A DNA stretch of 64,000 nucleotides. It comes from Pyrenopolyporus hunteri (lineage: Eukaryota > Ascomycota > Sordariomycetes > Xylariales > Hypoxylaceae). The position numbers were made by a program, and so were the translations under genes. This document shows, piece by piece, positions 23,117 to 38,200 of this stretch. The notes under the pieces are model-generated. The model made no database searches. It saw nothing but the letters and a program-made list of their open reading frames with translations, and was not told the DNA's origin. The stretch spans positions 1,612,001 through 1,676,000 of the forward strand of contig CADCXC010000003.1 of the NCBI GenBank assembly GCA_902806595.1, given 5' to 3'. Every line of letters begins with the position of its first letter. Position 1 is the first letter of the stretch.

Positions 23117-24162
23117 ACTTAGTACGGAACCACCATTACTCAGCCAAGTTAGGTACATACATCGCAAGGAGGGGAAGGGCCACGCGGAAGGCAGGATGGG
23201 ATGAATTTACCTAACCTAAAGTATCTACATGCCTTATGTCTGTAGGGAGGTACCTTACATACACCTACCTATAGGTAGTTACATCCAATGCGCATATATG
23301 GGAGAAATCGATAGGTTGTAAGTACCAGGATAGGTAGGAGGTACTTCGAGTAGGGCGTACGTAGGAGGTATAAAGATAGGGATACATGTAATGCTTCAGC
23401 TGAGTTGGATACTTGGGTTCATGTTTACCTACCGTGTGTTACCTACCTACCTCAGGTACCTACATTATATCTTATACATTATACATTATACTTGATATAG
23501 GCTACTCGAATATTGAACGCAATGAGATGACATCGACCAATCCGAGCTCCAAACCGCCTCTGTTACATGATGCTTGGTATTATGTTCTAAGCATCAAGGA
23601 GCCCGGCATCTTGGATGGCGGTGTTTGGGTCCCGTCGTTCGACCTGCCGTGTACCTGACCGCTGGCCGTGCACAGCACAACGCAGTTCAATCCGGTATGC
23701 TGGAGCGAAAAAGGTGCTGGACGCTCAAGCGACCTGGGCTTGACCCCATCTACCAGGTATATTCAGGGCAACCCGGGGGCTCTCAAAGGAAAACGATACC
23801 GATTCATTCATCTATTGATTGATCAATCCGTTCCTTCATTCTACTACAGTACAGTCTTTGCCACACCTACACTGTACAAGACCAACGACTATGTATTGTA
23901 CAATACAGGTAGGTATGCACATACTTACTACGGTAGTCCTGCACTGGCGTGTGTGATGCGAATCATCGTGCGAGAAAGGATTGGGCAAAGGAGGAGAGAC
24001 TGGGTGCCAAAGGTGCGTGAAAGGGTTAGAGCCAGAGTGGTATCGTCCGCTAAAACCTCTCACCGTTCCATGATCTCAGTGACACCCCTGCAACAATGGA
24101 CATCTACCCTACAAGTGTGTAGTGTGTAGTGTGTGCTGTGTGCAGCGTGCTGTATGTACATG

Positions 24163-24182
24163 TAGCATGCAGCAGCATGCTA
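24163..24182. repeat. perfect 8 bp inverted repeat
   Basis: TAGCATGC, a 4-base loop AGCA, then GCATGCTA. It directly follows a GTGTGTAGT-rich tract (24115-24145). No gene is attached; it may be simple-sequence by-product. Confidence 0.6.
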
Positions 24183-26427
24183 TGTGTCTCTAAACCTTTC
24201 TAGGCTTAGGGAAGACGGAGGCGAAGCCAACTGCTCGGCCCCATCGGACAGGATCCTCCAGCTCACTGGGCACTGGTCAAAAGTCAGCAGTTACATCAAC
24301 CATTTCCCTTTTGCACTATCCCAGGGCCATTGTCCTTGCGTGTGCTGCCCCGGACCTAGCTTTGCACCGCGGCATCGTCCCATTGCCTCATCCACACCCG
24401 CTTCAAGTGCGAAGATAGGGCGGCGGGCAGCGGCGAGCTGCCCCCTACACACGTGTAGTCCCTTGAACGGCGTCTTATATTATCGGATTCTTACCCGTCA
24501 TACTATCGGAGTTTTCTCGTTGATTCTTTTGATTCTGAGCTGGCCCAAGCATGCCATGCAACCATTAGGTAAACAGAAACGAAGCCCGAATCTAACGGCT
24601 CGCCGCTGGACATGTCAGCGTGGCGGGGCTGTTAAGGAAACCCCCGAGACTCCACTGGGATTACAATAATGGCCATCTTGGATAAGACTCTAAGTCTCAT
24701 GCGAAGAGCACCAGTCAGCTTCGCAGTGCGGTCCGTGACCTTGTAGGAAGCGACAACCTCACTAAACGTGGCGGCGAGACGAATGCTGGTAATCGACGAA
24801 GGAAAAATCCCAAGGTGCTTAATATGCTAGCTACCTACCTAGCTTTCTAGCAAACATGAACATGGTGTGGTGGCATGCGTCGACGCCAGCTTACCTGTGT
24901 CTAAAGCTACCTAGTCCGTAGGAATCAACCCATAGGCGTGCATGGCCCTCGCTAAACTTGAGTTACGTTCTTCTATGCCACATACCTACATACATACTTC
25001 AAGATCCTCTCGACGCCAGAACCAGTCACACTAGCAATGTCTTAACGGTACAAGGAGCACACATGATACCGTAGGTCACTATGTTTGAAGAAAAAGGTCA
25101 CGAACCATACCCTCACATTGATCATTGTCGCACCATCCTGGCTAGTGAGGCATAGTCCATACATATTTACCCCGTATGTATTCGAGCAAGTGGCATCTAT
25201 ACGCGTAGACGACGTCCTAGAACCTTGGCATATTATAAGAGGGAAAAAGAAAAGTCAAAGAATATTCGTCTTTATTCAGGTCTCCTCTTTGAACTTCTTT
25301 AGCTGGCCACACATATGGCCTAGGTAGGTATATAACAAATTAAAAGTTCAATCACAGGCGAACAAGTATCTATCTAATAGCTCGAACGGATCGCATCCAT
25401 CAACTAAATAAACTGGAGATGTGCCGAGGAAGGTTTCAAGGAATTAGTTTTACTAGGTAAGAGAGAATTGGGAATCGGGTTTCAGGCAGAAGAACCGACG
25501 CCTAAGCCTCAGTTGCGGCTTGCCCATTTTATCTCGACTAGGTAGGTAAGTGGCTCAACCTAGGAGCTCGCGGATGGGTACCTGGGTCAGAACCCGATGC
25601 CGGAAAGTCCATTTTGTCAAGTTACATTTTCACTTTTGCTTTTTTTATTTTTCTTTTGTTTTTTATTTTCCTCCGTCGCGTCATCCACCATGGGGTCTAA
25701 ATTTTGGACTCGGGTCGAGAGCAACAAACTCATATTAACTGACCTACTTGTTCATGTACCAAGCATACGCCAAGCATATCTATAACTAAGTAGAATTATT
25801 ACTCGTAACAACGTCACTACCGGTTATTCTCTTTCTAAAAAGGTCGAAAGTCCCGATCGTAGATCCACAAGGCAGTAAACCGCTTCTCTGCATACATTGC
25901 CGAGTTGGGTCCATTCCAAATTGCCAGGAGACCCGAAAGCACATGCCACCGTACCTCTTAAATGAGAACTAGAAGTAGGTACGGGAGAGAATTCGAGCCT
26001 CGTTAGTTGGTCTAGCTGGCTTTGGCCCACAACTCGCAAACGACTAGACGCTGTAGATCATAGGCAAAAGGGTTAATATGTTACCAGCCTACCCATAAGA
26101 TTAGATCTTTACTATCTACGGAGTACATACCCGAACGCCTAAGGGTCCCGCTCCGGGCGGAGCATCCACAATTCTCGGAGGACGGGGGCAGGTATACATA
26201 TGATTTTTTTTTCGACATTTCTCACAGCAGTTTTAGTAAGTCCGCGGCAAGTTAAAACGAAAAGGAAGTTGAGCCATGATGTAATAATAATAACAATACC
26301 GCAATAATAGTTATCTTACGTGGGAAGCCATCGGGAAGATCTATTCGATAGTTTTAGCATTATACGGCTCACCCTTCCTCGTTTATAGAGTGCTGCGTAC
26401 TTACCTAGGTAGATAATCAACATAACT

Positions 26428-26874
26428 TCATAGTAAGCCCTCGTCCACCAAGCAGCTTTTGTGCGCATCGTCACCGCACCGCATTCCCGGAAAAAGGTAC
26501 AACCACTGTCGAAGCTTTCCCATGGCCGATTGGGGGGTTTCGCAGGGGTATTCGACGAAGCTCGATCTGAAGGACTCGACGCGGTTGGCTGAAACAGCAG
26601 TTTCTCGTGTCCATTTTTGGAGCCAATCTGCAGTGGGTTGGCACGTCCAGCCTGCCCAGATAGGCTCGTCGCGGAACGTGTGAACCGTCAGGGACCCTAG
26701 GCTGCCGTTTTCCTTTACCCCTGTCTGCCCCGGAGCCCTGAGCCCTAAGTCCCTGACGTTTCCCATGTCCTTGACGTAACATGGTATGCGTTTGTAGTAG
26801 CCTATTCCGAAGAGGAAAAGGGAAAGAGATTCATCCAGTAAAATGCCTCGGTCAGCGGTGAGGAATCGAACCAT
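26428..26874 (-). CDS. hypothetical protein, weak call
   Basis: A 148-codon ORF from an ATG at 26874. I do not recognise the product. It is the longest minus-strand ORF of the desert, and its third codon positions are richer in C and G than its surroundings, which is why it is listed. Residues about 13-26 are hydrophobic (LLDESLSLFLFGIGYY) and the C-terminal half is Trp- and Cys-containing (WAGWTCQPTADWLQKW). No splice partner, domain or neighbouring gene supports it, and chance ORFs of this length are possible. Confidence 0.22.
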   Translation of the reverse strand: MVRFLTADRGILLDESLSLFLFGIGYYKRIPCYVKDMGNVRDLGLRAPGQTGVKENGSLGSLTVHTFRDEPIWAGWTCQPTADWLQKWTRETAVSANRVESFRSSFVEYPCETPQSAMGKLRQWLYLFPGMRCGDDAHKSCLVDEGLL

Positions 26875-27023
26875 ATTGCTTCGAGTATCCACTCACTCCG
26901 AACTCTTTTTTTCATATTGATTGATTGGGGAACGATCTCGTCCTTTCCTCAGCACTGCCTCGTTTTCGGTCCTCAATCACAAGACCCTGAGAGACCGTTT
27001 CGCGTGCAAGAAGGTCAAAATAT

Positions 27024-27071
27024 GTACGTACGTACTTACTTACTTGCTTGCTTGCTTGCTTGCTTACTTAC
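27024..27071. repeat. compound GTAC/TTAC/TTGC microsatellite
   Basis: Three adjoining tetranucleotide runs: GTAC, then CTTA, then about five CTTG units, then CTTA again. This looks like stepwise replication slippage with point changes. Confidence 0.85.
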
Positions 27072-28247
27072 ATTGATACATATCGGCACCATCGCCTATG
27101 TACGCCCTTCAGAGACCAAGATCTCACGTCCTCGACTTGATAGGTCAAATGGGCCCGAGAGCTGAGGTTTACGTTAACTTCGATGCCGAGACCCGACACC
27201 ACATGTGCAGTAGACCCATAGTTGTCGATCTTTCAACAACCCAGGGCTCAGATCATTAAGCTCTCAGGTTAAGCTCCCATAGACGTATGCATGCATATAC
27301 ATACCTACATACATAGCGAGCGAGCTCGCAGCGCCGTCGCACTCGCGTGGCTACAGCTATGTAGTGCGCATTCCCATGCTATTATTTCCTCAAATCCCGA
27401 CCGGCTCCTCTCTCGCTGCGAGAGGGTAATATATCATAGGCCACATCAGCAAATAAATTCCTTTTTGTCACACAGCTCAGCCACGAGGGGGTAGAGATAT
27501 CATTGGCGTCGAAAATCGAATAAGGAGAGGTATTAGGGGGGGTTCTCATCACCAACGCCAAACGTCCGTCAAACCCAACATTTAGTGTCCTAAAAGGTAC
27601 GATCTCCCAGACTGTCTCAGTTTATAGGCGTTTGCTTTTATTTTATTTTTAAATTTTTGTTTCCTTTTCTTCTTTTCTGTGCCGAGCGAGTTAGCGAAAA
27701 CAACGAAGCAAGTTGCAGTGTGGGTGTATCTATTAGAAGAGTGAGGTACATGGTAATAGGCGCCCACACAATAGATTCGATGTACACAGCAGTCGCAAAT
27801 CGCAAATCCAAGATTTCTTGAACCTCTGTACCGTGTTTAAAATACTGTACAGACATGTAGGTATCTACCATAGTAAGTACCATCAAACTGATCTGCAGCT
27901 ACATGTACGTACATGTACCTCCTAATGTATGTACTTGCCAACGAGTTAAGCACATACCTACCTACCTAACCAGATCTAAGTTAGCGTACTTCTATTCTTA
28001 GTGGTAAACCTATCGGCCAAAGATTTCTGCGAGGGCCCTTTCACCACCTATAAGGCACCTATATATTACAGATAGGTACCTAGCTACCATGTATTGTACC
28101 AAGCACTACAGGGCTTGGCTACCTACCTAAGCTAGCCCACTGCGCAGCTACCATAGGCTTGCCCCCAGCGGGTAGTAGAATGGTCACTGGAGCGCCTATT
28201 ACCACCCAGCCCAGCACGGTTCAATTACTTGTCGATGACCCTGACGT

Positions 28248-28276
28248 CTTCCCACTTCCCACTTCCCACTTCCCAC
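28248..28276. repeat. CTTCCCA tandem repeat
   Basis: Four copies of the 7-base unit CTTCCCA in tandem. No gene is attached. Confidence 0.85.
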
Positions 28277-29265
28277 ACTCACACAGCCTTCGGCAAGTCA
28301 TCTGTTTATCTGATATGCTTTCTGAGATCTGATCCTCTCTGGATACAACGTTTCATGATCTTCGCAGCTTCGCCCTCGCGAGATCCCTCTCCGCTCTGCA
28401 TCAATATAGGCAGTCATATAGGGTAGCCTAATACCCATCGCAGTCTTTCATTGGCCGAGTTGACCTTATTGCGTCGAACACCTACCTGACACCTACCTAC
28501 TTCACCTACGTGATCAACCTCTCTACCACCCGCGCGCGCGACTAGTTAACCGTATTCGGTCGCCGCTATATGCAAATACATGACTCCTATCCCCCATCGC
28601 TTAGGTTGACTCGCTTGCGCGGCATCGAACCCCATGATTCCATTTGGTCGGGCCAGCTCCCGACGCATTCCCAGTTCTAACAGATTAGCTCGGTCTAGTG
28701 GTGCGACTCTACGCCCGGTAGTGTCGCGGTCATCTCATGAGACTTCGTCGGGAGACAACTCGACTTTGCTCGCCTCTCTTAGGCCCTGAACCTTGAATCA
28801 CGGCAATAACCTAACTATTGACCAGCTACTTATCGCGCAGACATGGCACAACAGGAGCCGTCTGCTTGGCCCAGGTAGCTGATTGAGCAGCTCTATTTTT
28901 GTTCATTCCAGTCCCTCACCCAAGAACGGTCCTCGCGCCACGTATCGCGGATTGGTACCATCTTGAGAGGATTGGTAGATGCTGTTGCGTGCCGTTTAAG
29001 CCATTAAGCACATGAGAGGCGGTGAGTAATTAATTACCTGCAGAATAAATCATAGATTGCACCTTGCTTTGATGGAGTTGGGGTCTAACCATACCGGATG
29101 GGACTCGCATTAATTCCTACCTATTTTCTTATCAGGTAGGCATTTCACACACCAGATACTGACTTACCCACCAAGAGCGTCCAAAGGGTCCTCTCCTCTA
29201 TGTTCGACCTATTGCCACAGCCCAATCACATGTCTTCTTCCCCTCTCCCTTTGTGCTGTTATGCT

Positions 29266-29290
29266 GTACGTATGTATGTATGTATGTATG
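29266..29290. repeat. GTAT microsatellite
   Basis: Tandem GTAT units, about six copies, starting from a GTAC unit. Confidence 0.85.
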
Positions 29291-32200
29291 CCCGCATTCG
29301 CCAAAAACTTGTCCAATTCGCTCTTCTAATTTTAGGAACTCTTCACACTACATTTAACCTTCGAATGTACGCAAAGAGGGGTGTTTACTAGGAACGACCA
29401 TCATTATTACACAAGGAAAGAAGAAAAAAAGAAACAGGGACGGGGAAAACTATGCCCAGAATATTTCCACGTGAGGGGTCGCTCTGGAATGTAGCGATAA
29501 AAAAAAATACTCTCCAAAGTTCGTCAGATCATATGGGAGGTACGTAGATGTATCCACTGACCGGAGTGGGACCGATGTGGAGTACCAGCGTAGAAGGTTT
29601 GGAGAAAGACTAGAAAGAGTGGAAAGGCTAGCGTAGAGAAGGGTCAGAAAACAAAAAATAATAATAATAATGAAAAAATACATTGTGTAAATCCGCTCCT
29701 CCTCCCATATCCGTTCCCTACCAGCTGCCATGACGACACCAGCGCAAGCAGCCGATTCGCCGGTTGACCTCGGCGAGACTATATTTAGATCCGCCTATTA
29801 GTGTAACCGACCTACGGGTAGCTGACAAACTTTAACTTTTCCTCTTTGACGCCCTTCTTTTATCTCGCGGTCATTAACTCTTTTTTTCTTCATGCTTTTG
29901 TTTTGTCATTGTATACAGAACTGAGGTACCCAGGTACCTTGGTACTATGGTTCCCTTGCCGCACACTGTTACTGTGCCTCTCAATGTATTATTCCCGCCA
30001 AGACTCTAACTCTTTTTGGAACTAGCCCTTTCAGCATCGAACCTTAGAACATCATCTACAGGTAGGTACCTACGTACCCCAATACATAGCCGTAAGCGAA
30101 GTACGTAGTGGATTCGGCCGAGATCATCGAATAATTCTTAACCAAAGCATATATACTATTTCACTTATACGGCCAACTTCCTGCATGGCAAGATGGTATG
30201 CACAATACATTAGGTTAAGTATGTACCTACCTAAAAACATACAATTCAATTTCAATTAAGAACATAGACGACCGTACCAGCCTCCTCCTCCCTCAAGAAG
30301 GGACTCCATTCATCCCGACATTTAGTTTAATAGGTACCTAGCCACTTAGAGCATCTATATTCGAATTCCAGTTCCACCAATAAAAGCATCCGCTAAGTCG
30401 AAGTCAGGCTTAAACGAGTTAGTCTCGATACGGCGGTGGCTCAAGCTTGGAATTACGCACCTGGGGTGGAATATGTCATGCATGAGGTTCCTTAAGTCAC
30501 TGCCTACATAGGTATATTATCATTATTATTATTACTATCATTATGTTATAATGGTCTTATATCGATACCGAAAAGAGTTTAGGCCCCGGTGGAAGTAGTA
30601 GCGCACGTACAGTGTAGCTGCTGGCAGAACATTAAGTGGGAATAGAATATCAAGGCATAAACCCACAACGCTCATACATATTACAATACAAATACATACA
30701 ATATTTACATGCCAGTACCCCGTAAGGTCCGAGCTCTCCATACAGCTAAACCTGGCCAGCCTATTGGGTGCAAATACGGCAGTAGCCTACGGACGTACCT
30801 CGTCAATAACGTGTACATAGTAGTCAGTCACGATAACTCCCCAGTAGCCCCTTTTTACTTGCAAGAATTCGGGCAACAGTCCGTACGAACGAGCATCTCC
30901 TCCGCTGCCCCGGCACTTAGCCTTAGTTCGGGATTCTCAAACCCGACGAGCCTCCCGCCGACGTCAGGTACCATTAGCAAGGTCATGACGCCCACTCCAT
31001 CGTTCGATCCAAGGGGCCGGGACGCCAGGAGTTATCTACCTACCTATGCAAAAGGCCTCCAGTTCTACAAAGCAAGGTAGGCAGCTAACGCCAACGCCCC
31101 GGCTCTATGCCATGACGCAAAACCAACATGCCGTGCGAGGCGACGAAATCCCCAATTCGATCTCTATCCTAATCACCAGTTGCCTCCCCTGGACCGGGAA
31201 AACAAGGAAAAAGGGAGGATTAGGACGGTCGTCCAGCATCTCGCGGTACTCCGCGGCCGATCTGGACACGGCTGGTTGCTTCTGGATATTGCCTTCTCGA
31301 TCCTCAAATTTCCTACCATTATCGCATTCCTGCAGAAAAGCTGAGTTGGTCGTGGAACCCGCGACGCATTGTCTTGCAGGGCGGTTAGGTCAGGAGACAC
31401 GTTGAAAATTTTTTTTATTTTTTTTTCTCCTTCTCCTTTTTCCATATTTTTCTCTATTAGTCGAGTCCCTTTTCTTCTTCTTTTTTCGCGCATCGAAGCC
31501 GTCCACGCGACATGTTGAGGTATATGTCAGACTATCGTACGTTTAGTAATCACCGATGATGCCCAAGGAATTCACACTATGTAAGATTGGTGACCACCTA
31601 TCTACCTACCGAAGATACTCTTCTCAAATGAAACCCAACGGGTGCCCGCCGATATATTAAAGATCCATAATACCACGTGTAAAAGCGCATCTCATCGACC
31701 GGGGTGCTTATATGTGCTGTTAAGCTTTCGCGCCGCGTGACGGTGGTGCCTCTCCTCGCGGACCGTTATCTCGCAGGGCGCTGAGATCAGATACTGCGTT
31801 AGTCAGATAGAAGTATCACGGAAGTCATATATGCTTCTTTTCACCGCTCTATATAATAGCCTATTTGCCCAGGTGTCAAATCTATTGCCAGTTCCAGGAG
31901 ATCTTTGCTGTCCAACTGCTATTATAGAGTACCTTAGGCAGGTATTGACCTCCGAGAACCACCGAGCCTTGTCATAATTCGCAAAAGAGCAAGATGTTAG
32001 GTGGCAAGGAGTACAGGAGTTGGGTGCTACCAAGGCTTCCTTACCGCTTCTTTATTGATAGTTAATATGATTCGGACGAGATAGCCTTGTACACCTACCT
32101 ATGTGTCCACTATAAGTTCCACGTTCAACACTGTATCTCGCGTAGTGTGTTGAATGCCGAATACAAAGCCTGTATTATTTCGTAACATTAATATCCTACT

Positions 32201-35200
32201 TCATAGATTACTTATGGCAAGACTAATTTCAGGCTTAGCATTATAGACGTAGATTGCGGCCCCCTGTCTTGTAACTTTCGTGATGAGAGTGACAATTATA
32301 CTGTATACTACCATTCTCAAAATATCAACGATCTCCATAGTAGTTAGAAGGTTTTTGTGTACAGTTTCTACATTGAGTACCTAATTACATGCACATAATT
32401 TTTTAATTATATCTTAGACTACCTAATCTTTTAGGACACCCCATAATATTAAGCTATATGATGAGTATATACCCCAGGAAGATGCATTACCCGGGCTAGC
32501 CTCTCGTCAACGTCGTGGAAGCCGAATTCAAGTCCAAAGGCAAGTATCGCTCTTGGTTTAAGATTGTCTGGATGCCATGGAAGACGTCTCCTGACTAAGA
32601 TGCTATTTGAAAGACGTACAGCCGTGTTTACGATCGTATAACTAAGTCATCCCAGATCCTATTGAGTTCTAAGAAGATTCGTCACTGGAGCCACGACAGC
32701 TTCTTCCTTGTCTGAGCAGGATCTCGGGGTTAAGAGTCCACAGAACGGATTAACATCTAGTTGACGGCACCGCAGTTTCTATGGACTATGTAAGATTCTT
32801 ATCCTAGGCTAGATCCTGCGAAGTAAGCTCTAGCACGTCAGCAGGAATGTTTTGCGACGTGGAAATATTCTATTACGCTCAGCCTTATGTCATGCAAGAT
32901 GATGGGATTCATCCGTTAGGTGGAGGATAGACGCGAGATGTTACCATCTTCCCCGATCCGGCGGCAGATTGCCGCTTAGAATTCTTACTCCCCGGGCCAA
33001 GCTAGCCGGGCCGATATTCGTTCGTGATGTCGAAATGTAGCATGATGGATGCTTATTGGCAACCTGGGTCTAAGCCTCACCATCTGACGCATGCCAATTC
33101 TCTACTCAAGATCACCAATTAAAGGCGTATATGGCACGATATATCCCGTGTCGGCGAGAGCCACACCGACAAAGACCCGAGCACATCGGGCTAGTATATA
33201 ACGATGATTGGCGTGGAGTACGTCTCGGTCAGTTACAGGAGATACTAAGACAACACTGAGACGTTTACGGCTAACGGGGTCTATTCCTCAGTTGTTGTCC
33301 GCTTACGTGTTTAAGCGGGATGCCCCTTGGCTTTGCGGCGTTAGGGGTCCCAGTACCAGGGACCTTGTCGACAAAAGGATCTGACACCCGCAATAAGGGC
33401 TATGACCACAGCTATGGGTACGGGCTACCTGCACGGCCGCAGCCAGGCCTGTAAAATAAATACATCGCAATAGGGAGTAATTCGGCCGATCACTCACCAT
33501 AATCCAACGTTACTTGACTTCGCCTCTATATGCTACAGTCATCTTCGAAGTCAAGATATTCGCTATAGTTTATCTCGAAATACTACAATGGGTATAGCAA
33601 TTGTCCAAAATAGAGTACTCCGCATGTTGTGATGACTTCAGCACTATCATGGACGAGAACCGTACTAGCGATGACACGTTTTTTTTTCTTCAAGGGATGC
33701 CGCAGACCCCTATTCTCTCCTGCCGCTGTTCCGGCCGGCAGGAAGTCACCAATGGGAATCGCAGAACGCTCCAAACAGCAACGACCCATGGTAAGTATAG
33801 TTACGGGTTTTTCGAGAACAATCGTGGAGTTCTCCGGGGTCGGCAAGTAGCAAGGTACGCTCCGGCATAACTTATCTGCCTAGTCTTCGATGCGTACAAT
33901 ATCCTACCAGGGGGGTTGTTAATAGCCTATCGATAGGGAAAGCTAAATATGATACTGTGGGTGAGGTCATTGAGGCCTCGCGAGCTAGGGTCGAGTTAAG
34001 TGTTGAGACAAATATTTGTAGATCCATTTTTCCCCCTCTTGTAGTGGAAATTCTGGAGCCATTTGGCTTGCTGGTCGCCTAAGGGACTATCAACTCATTT
34101 AACGCCATCGGTATATTCGCATCTATTGGAGCAACGGTACATGATTATCGCCTCATTTCGGATATCTGGTACGATTTGGCGTATAGCCTACTTGGTTTAA
34201 GTAGACGAATAAGTTTACTTAGAAGCTATTGAACCCCTTTCCATCGTGAGAGTTAGTTTAGCTATATACCATAAGAGGCAATACCACCGGTAGTTATTCT
34301 CTCCTTAAACCTACCCTAGCCATTGCCCTTCAATAATTCTCGCTAGTCGTGCTCCTTAGTTTCAGGACGGATCACCCCGATTAAGTGCCTGGAGAAAACT
34401 TCTAACATTTGTAAATTCTTATACTATTAACTGCGAAATCGGACAAGTAACAATGGGTGGAAAAAAGGGGGCGGTGAATCGAATATCAAGACATTCCTCT
34501 GTTTGAGAAACTAGGGAAGCAAAGCATTCGCTGTTCCTATTTCTATAGCTCTGGAAGTGTAGTGTCTGGATATCGTAGCCCGTAACATTCGTTATGAAGT
34601 AATCTATTACGCTTCAGGCATAAGCTTATGGACATTGAAAAAGGAGATGTGAAATTTACACACCGAAGATAACAAGATGAGTTTTACTCTCCATAACCTT
34701 CCCCCAACGTAGTAGGTTACGAGGAAATGATTCGAGAACTCATAGGTTCATATTCATTGGCATTATAATACTGAACTAAGAGGCCATCTCCTTATATGTC
34801 ATCAAAGCAGGTCTCATAACCGTACAAACCTAGACACGATATAGTTAAAGTAGAGACGTACTGACGCCATGCACCAATCATTGACACTCAGATTTGCATC
34901 TGGGGTGTTGGAACGCCCGGAGGATAATTTGCTTATGATAGAATCTTTGCCTCCTGTCATGGAGATGTGCTTATCGCTTCGGCCGTTGCCACGCTCTTTG
35001 GCGGCCTAGTTTATCCGCTCATGCGAATTTCGGGGTTCCCATCTTCCCCTATGGGAGTCCTGTTTCTCTCATGTATCATAAGAAATACCAACACTGCCAC
35101 TGAAATGTAATAGCCGTAGCTACCTACACTAAAGAAGACAATTCCATAATAAATCCATACACCTCGCTTTCCAGTATCCTTTTCTTCTGTCCCCTTTTCC

Positions 35201-38200
35201 CTTTATCCTACCACCCTAAGGACAAATCTAACACATTACATGGTAGTATCACCCCCTTTCCATAAATGCGGACAATAATTTAGGAACCCTACTTTTAGCA
35301 ACCACTAAAAAGACGAAATTAAATTTCCGTTATTACTAGCAACCAAAAATAGTAGCATACAAGGATAGAGACTTGCGACAAATGCGTTGTCTATGCCTCG
35401 TGTATTAGGCTACAGCCGCGAAGAGCGGCCAGCTAGCTAGTAGAACACGAAGCCTGATGAGATATTTTTGGTCTCGGGGGTGAGAATACTACAGTAGAGA
35501 TCTACGCCTTATGAGCTTGATGCCACATGAAGACCGGGAAGGATTATACCTTCAAGTTAGTCATTAGGGCAATGTTACAGCTGATTCGCGAGTGCCGTGG
35601 GCCTTCTCGGTCGCATTCGTCGTCGCCGGAGGTTTCTTTCCTTCCTATTGTTCGGATATGACAGAAAGCCATGCCCCGTACATTCACCTGGGATATTCAC
35701 CCAGTATTTCAAAGTGCCTTTTGCAACAGATATGTGGTTTCGTAATCTATTAGTGGCATTATGACGGTGTAGTCTCATTGCTAGTTTACGTTTGGTCTTT
35801 GCGTTGTATGGACAATATTGTGCTTAGGCGTCGTGTTAACTTCACCCTAAGACTCTCCTTATATAAGCGCATGCCCCCCCCCCCAATCGAAGAATCATAT
35901 AATACTGTAACTCACTATAACCTCGAGTTTCTGGATGAACTGCGGTAAGAATATGATGTACTAGTGGAGGCGTTACTTCTCTTCATATTCTCAATCGCTC
36001 CGCTAATACAATACCCCCGCCATCCCCTTCTTTCTTCCTACCTTAAACTGCCGGTAACACTTTACAAGCGAAGAAAAAGCTTCCCGGGCATACTTCCTTA
36101 GATTTAGGAAGTATATATGTCTAAATACGCTTTCACGGCGACGACTTTCTCAATAAGAGCGATTCTTGTCGGGATTATGAAGAAAGGTAGATGCGACAAG
36201 AATGATTTCCGCAACCATCTACCTACGTAGAGTATCATAATACAATGGTGGCAACTTACAGCCTCAAGATGGTATTCCGGCAGTGGGCTAGTGGTGCGGA
36301 ATCGGCTTGTTACCATGACAGAAGGCAGTATTCCGTCAAATGTGACTATACTAAGCTGCTACACGCTCTCCCAGGAATTTAAAGACGTAAAACCATGATA
36401 AAATCGGTGTACGCCGCTTTTGCGCACCTATACTCTCTTTTAGTAGTGCTTCTATAACTCGATTGTCTAGATCACGGGCTACAAGCAATTCCCACCGCCT
36501 ACAACTTCATTGCATATCTAGGTGAAGCCTGATAGTAGCTCTCGCAAGTCCTGAACCAGTAAAGTTATTACCGTTTCAGATGAATACTAGTGCGTACTGC
36601 CTAGGGAACGGTCTCCGAAGTGCAGTGGGAGACGAGGACTTTGTGCTGGATAGCATCTAAGTGCTCGACTAGCGATAGCGGCGACTCCGTCGCGCGGGGG
36701 TTTCAGCCCACACATCTGAGAGTGAGGTGTTAGGGAGTACTACCTAGTACCACTTGCTAGTAACGCTAGCGATGGGATAATGCTCCTGAGCGAACGCTCC
36801 ACTCGGTCCGTCAAGCGGCACCATATGGGTTTGGACTCCGATAAACCAATGAGACTGGTACTTAAGAACATCCTGACGAGATTATCTTGTAGAATACACT
36901 TAAATCGTCACGGGCTGTTCGGCCAACACCTTCCATACATACCTATTCATATCTCTAGCCTGGATAGGGGAGACTCGACTGTTAGGACTACTAACCCGGG
37001 AAGAACGAGTTGCTAAAGGGTTTAATAAGTTGAAATGTATTGCGGTGGTAGGAATGAGTACCTAAACTTGATGGTACGAGAGTGCCTAAGTATCTAAACG
37101 GCCTTCAGGAGACTCAAGTTAGATGGACCATCAGTATCATGTTGTGGATATATGAGATATATGTCCCTTTGTCCTCATTCAGTATGTACACACAGGCCGA
37201 AGACCTGGATAGTTGGATAGATCGTACAATGGCGAATTTGTCTCCCGCACTCTATGGTCGGCCTCATGGCGATTAGAACTTGACTGTTTCTCATTAAACG
37301 CGTACCGGTTCGTCTAACTTTTAACGTTAACGAATATGCGACCCTTTGCCTCACTTTTATGGAATGTATACTAGAGCAGGTGGGCATATAGGAGTAACTA
37401 TCGCTGGACAGCTTATGGGGGCGCCACTAATAGCTACATGGTATACATTGACAGCAGAGAAGAAACGAATATTGTATCTAAGGGTTGATAGCTCTACCAA
37501 CACCCGTTAAGAGCTAGTAGCCGCTTTTGAGGTCTAGTGCCCCTTGAGTACAATTACTCGATATTCATGGACTTTCCATATGACTTTTACATCCTCTTAG
37601 GGGATATTGATGGTACTAATCTAAACTCTACAACTTGGGAAACCGGAGGGGTTTTCATTTTAAAGGGGCCGGACACATTACGCGATAGGGGGCCGAACGA
37701 CAGGCGACAATAGGAGTAAGTGAGTACCTACCTGGTATTCCGTGCTACATCTAATTTGATAAAGGGGTTATTTGTAGGATAGGGTAGCTTTTTCTGAACG
37801 TGGCATGTGATCTATCTTATTACGTCGCTGTCATGATGATACCAACCGGTTGGTTTAGGTAAGGGGTCACCTCTTTTTCTCGCAAGGCTGGTTCAGGGGC
37901 TCGAAGCATTGCTATCAAAATACCTACATGAACCACTGGACTATTGCAAGATATGCTCATAACATTCACGGTCTACCCCCCCAACGACACTATACACTCA
38001 TAAACTGTACCCAAAACACGTAATAAGCAGCTCGGGAGCCCAAAAGTGAGAGGCTGTAATTGTATTTTTATATCAACCGTGTAATGTATGTGACATAGCA
38101 GGTATTTCCAACTCCTGTCTGGAGCAGTGGTAGTCCAGCCCCGATACCTCTCTTTATCCCATTTGGACAGAACAAAACGGAACAAAAAAAAACCCATAGC

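Noticed and set aside
24184..24669. 161-codon ORF on the plus strand
   Set aside because: No recognisable domain, irregular composition, no splice or context support.
28651..28740. TAGCTCGGTCTAGTGG, resembling a tRNA A box
   Set aside because: No B box (GGTTCRANNCC) at the right distance and no cloverleaf.
36636..36670. GCTGGATAGCATCTAAGTGC, similar to a short helix of bacterial or mitochondrial large rRNA
   Set aside because: The match is under 20 bases and the flanks show no further rRNA similarity.
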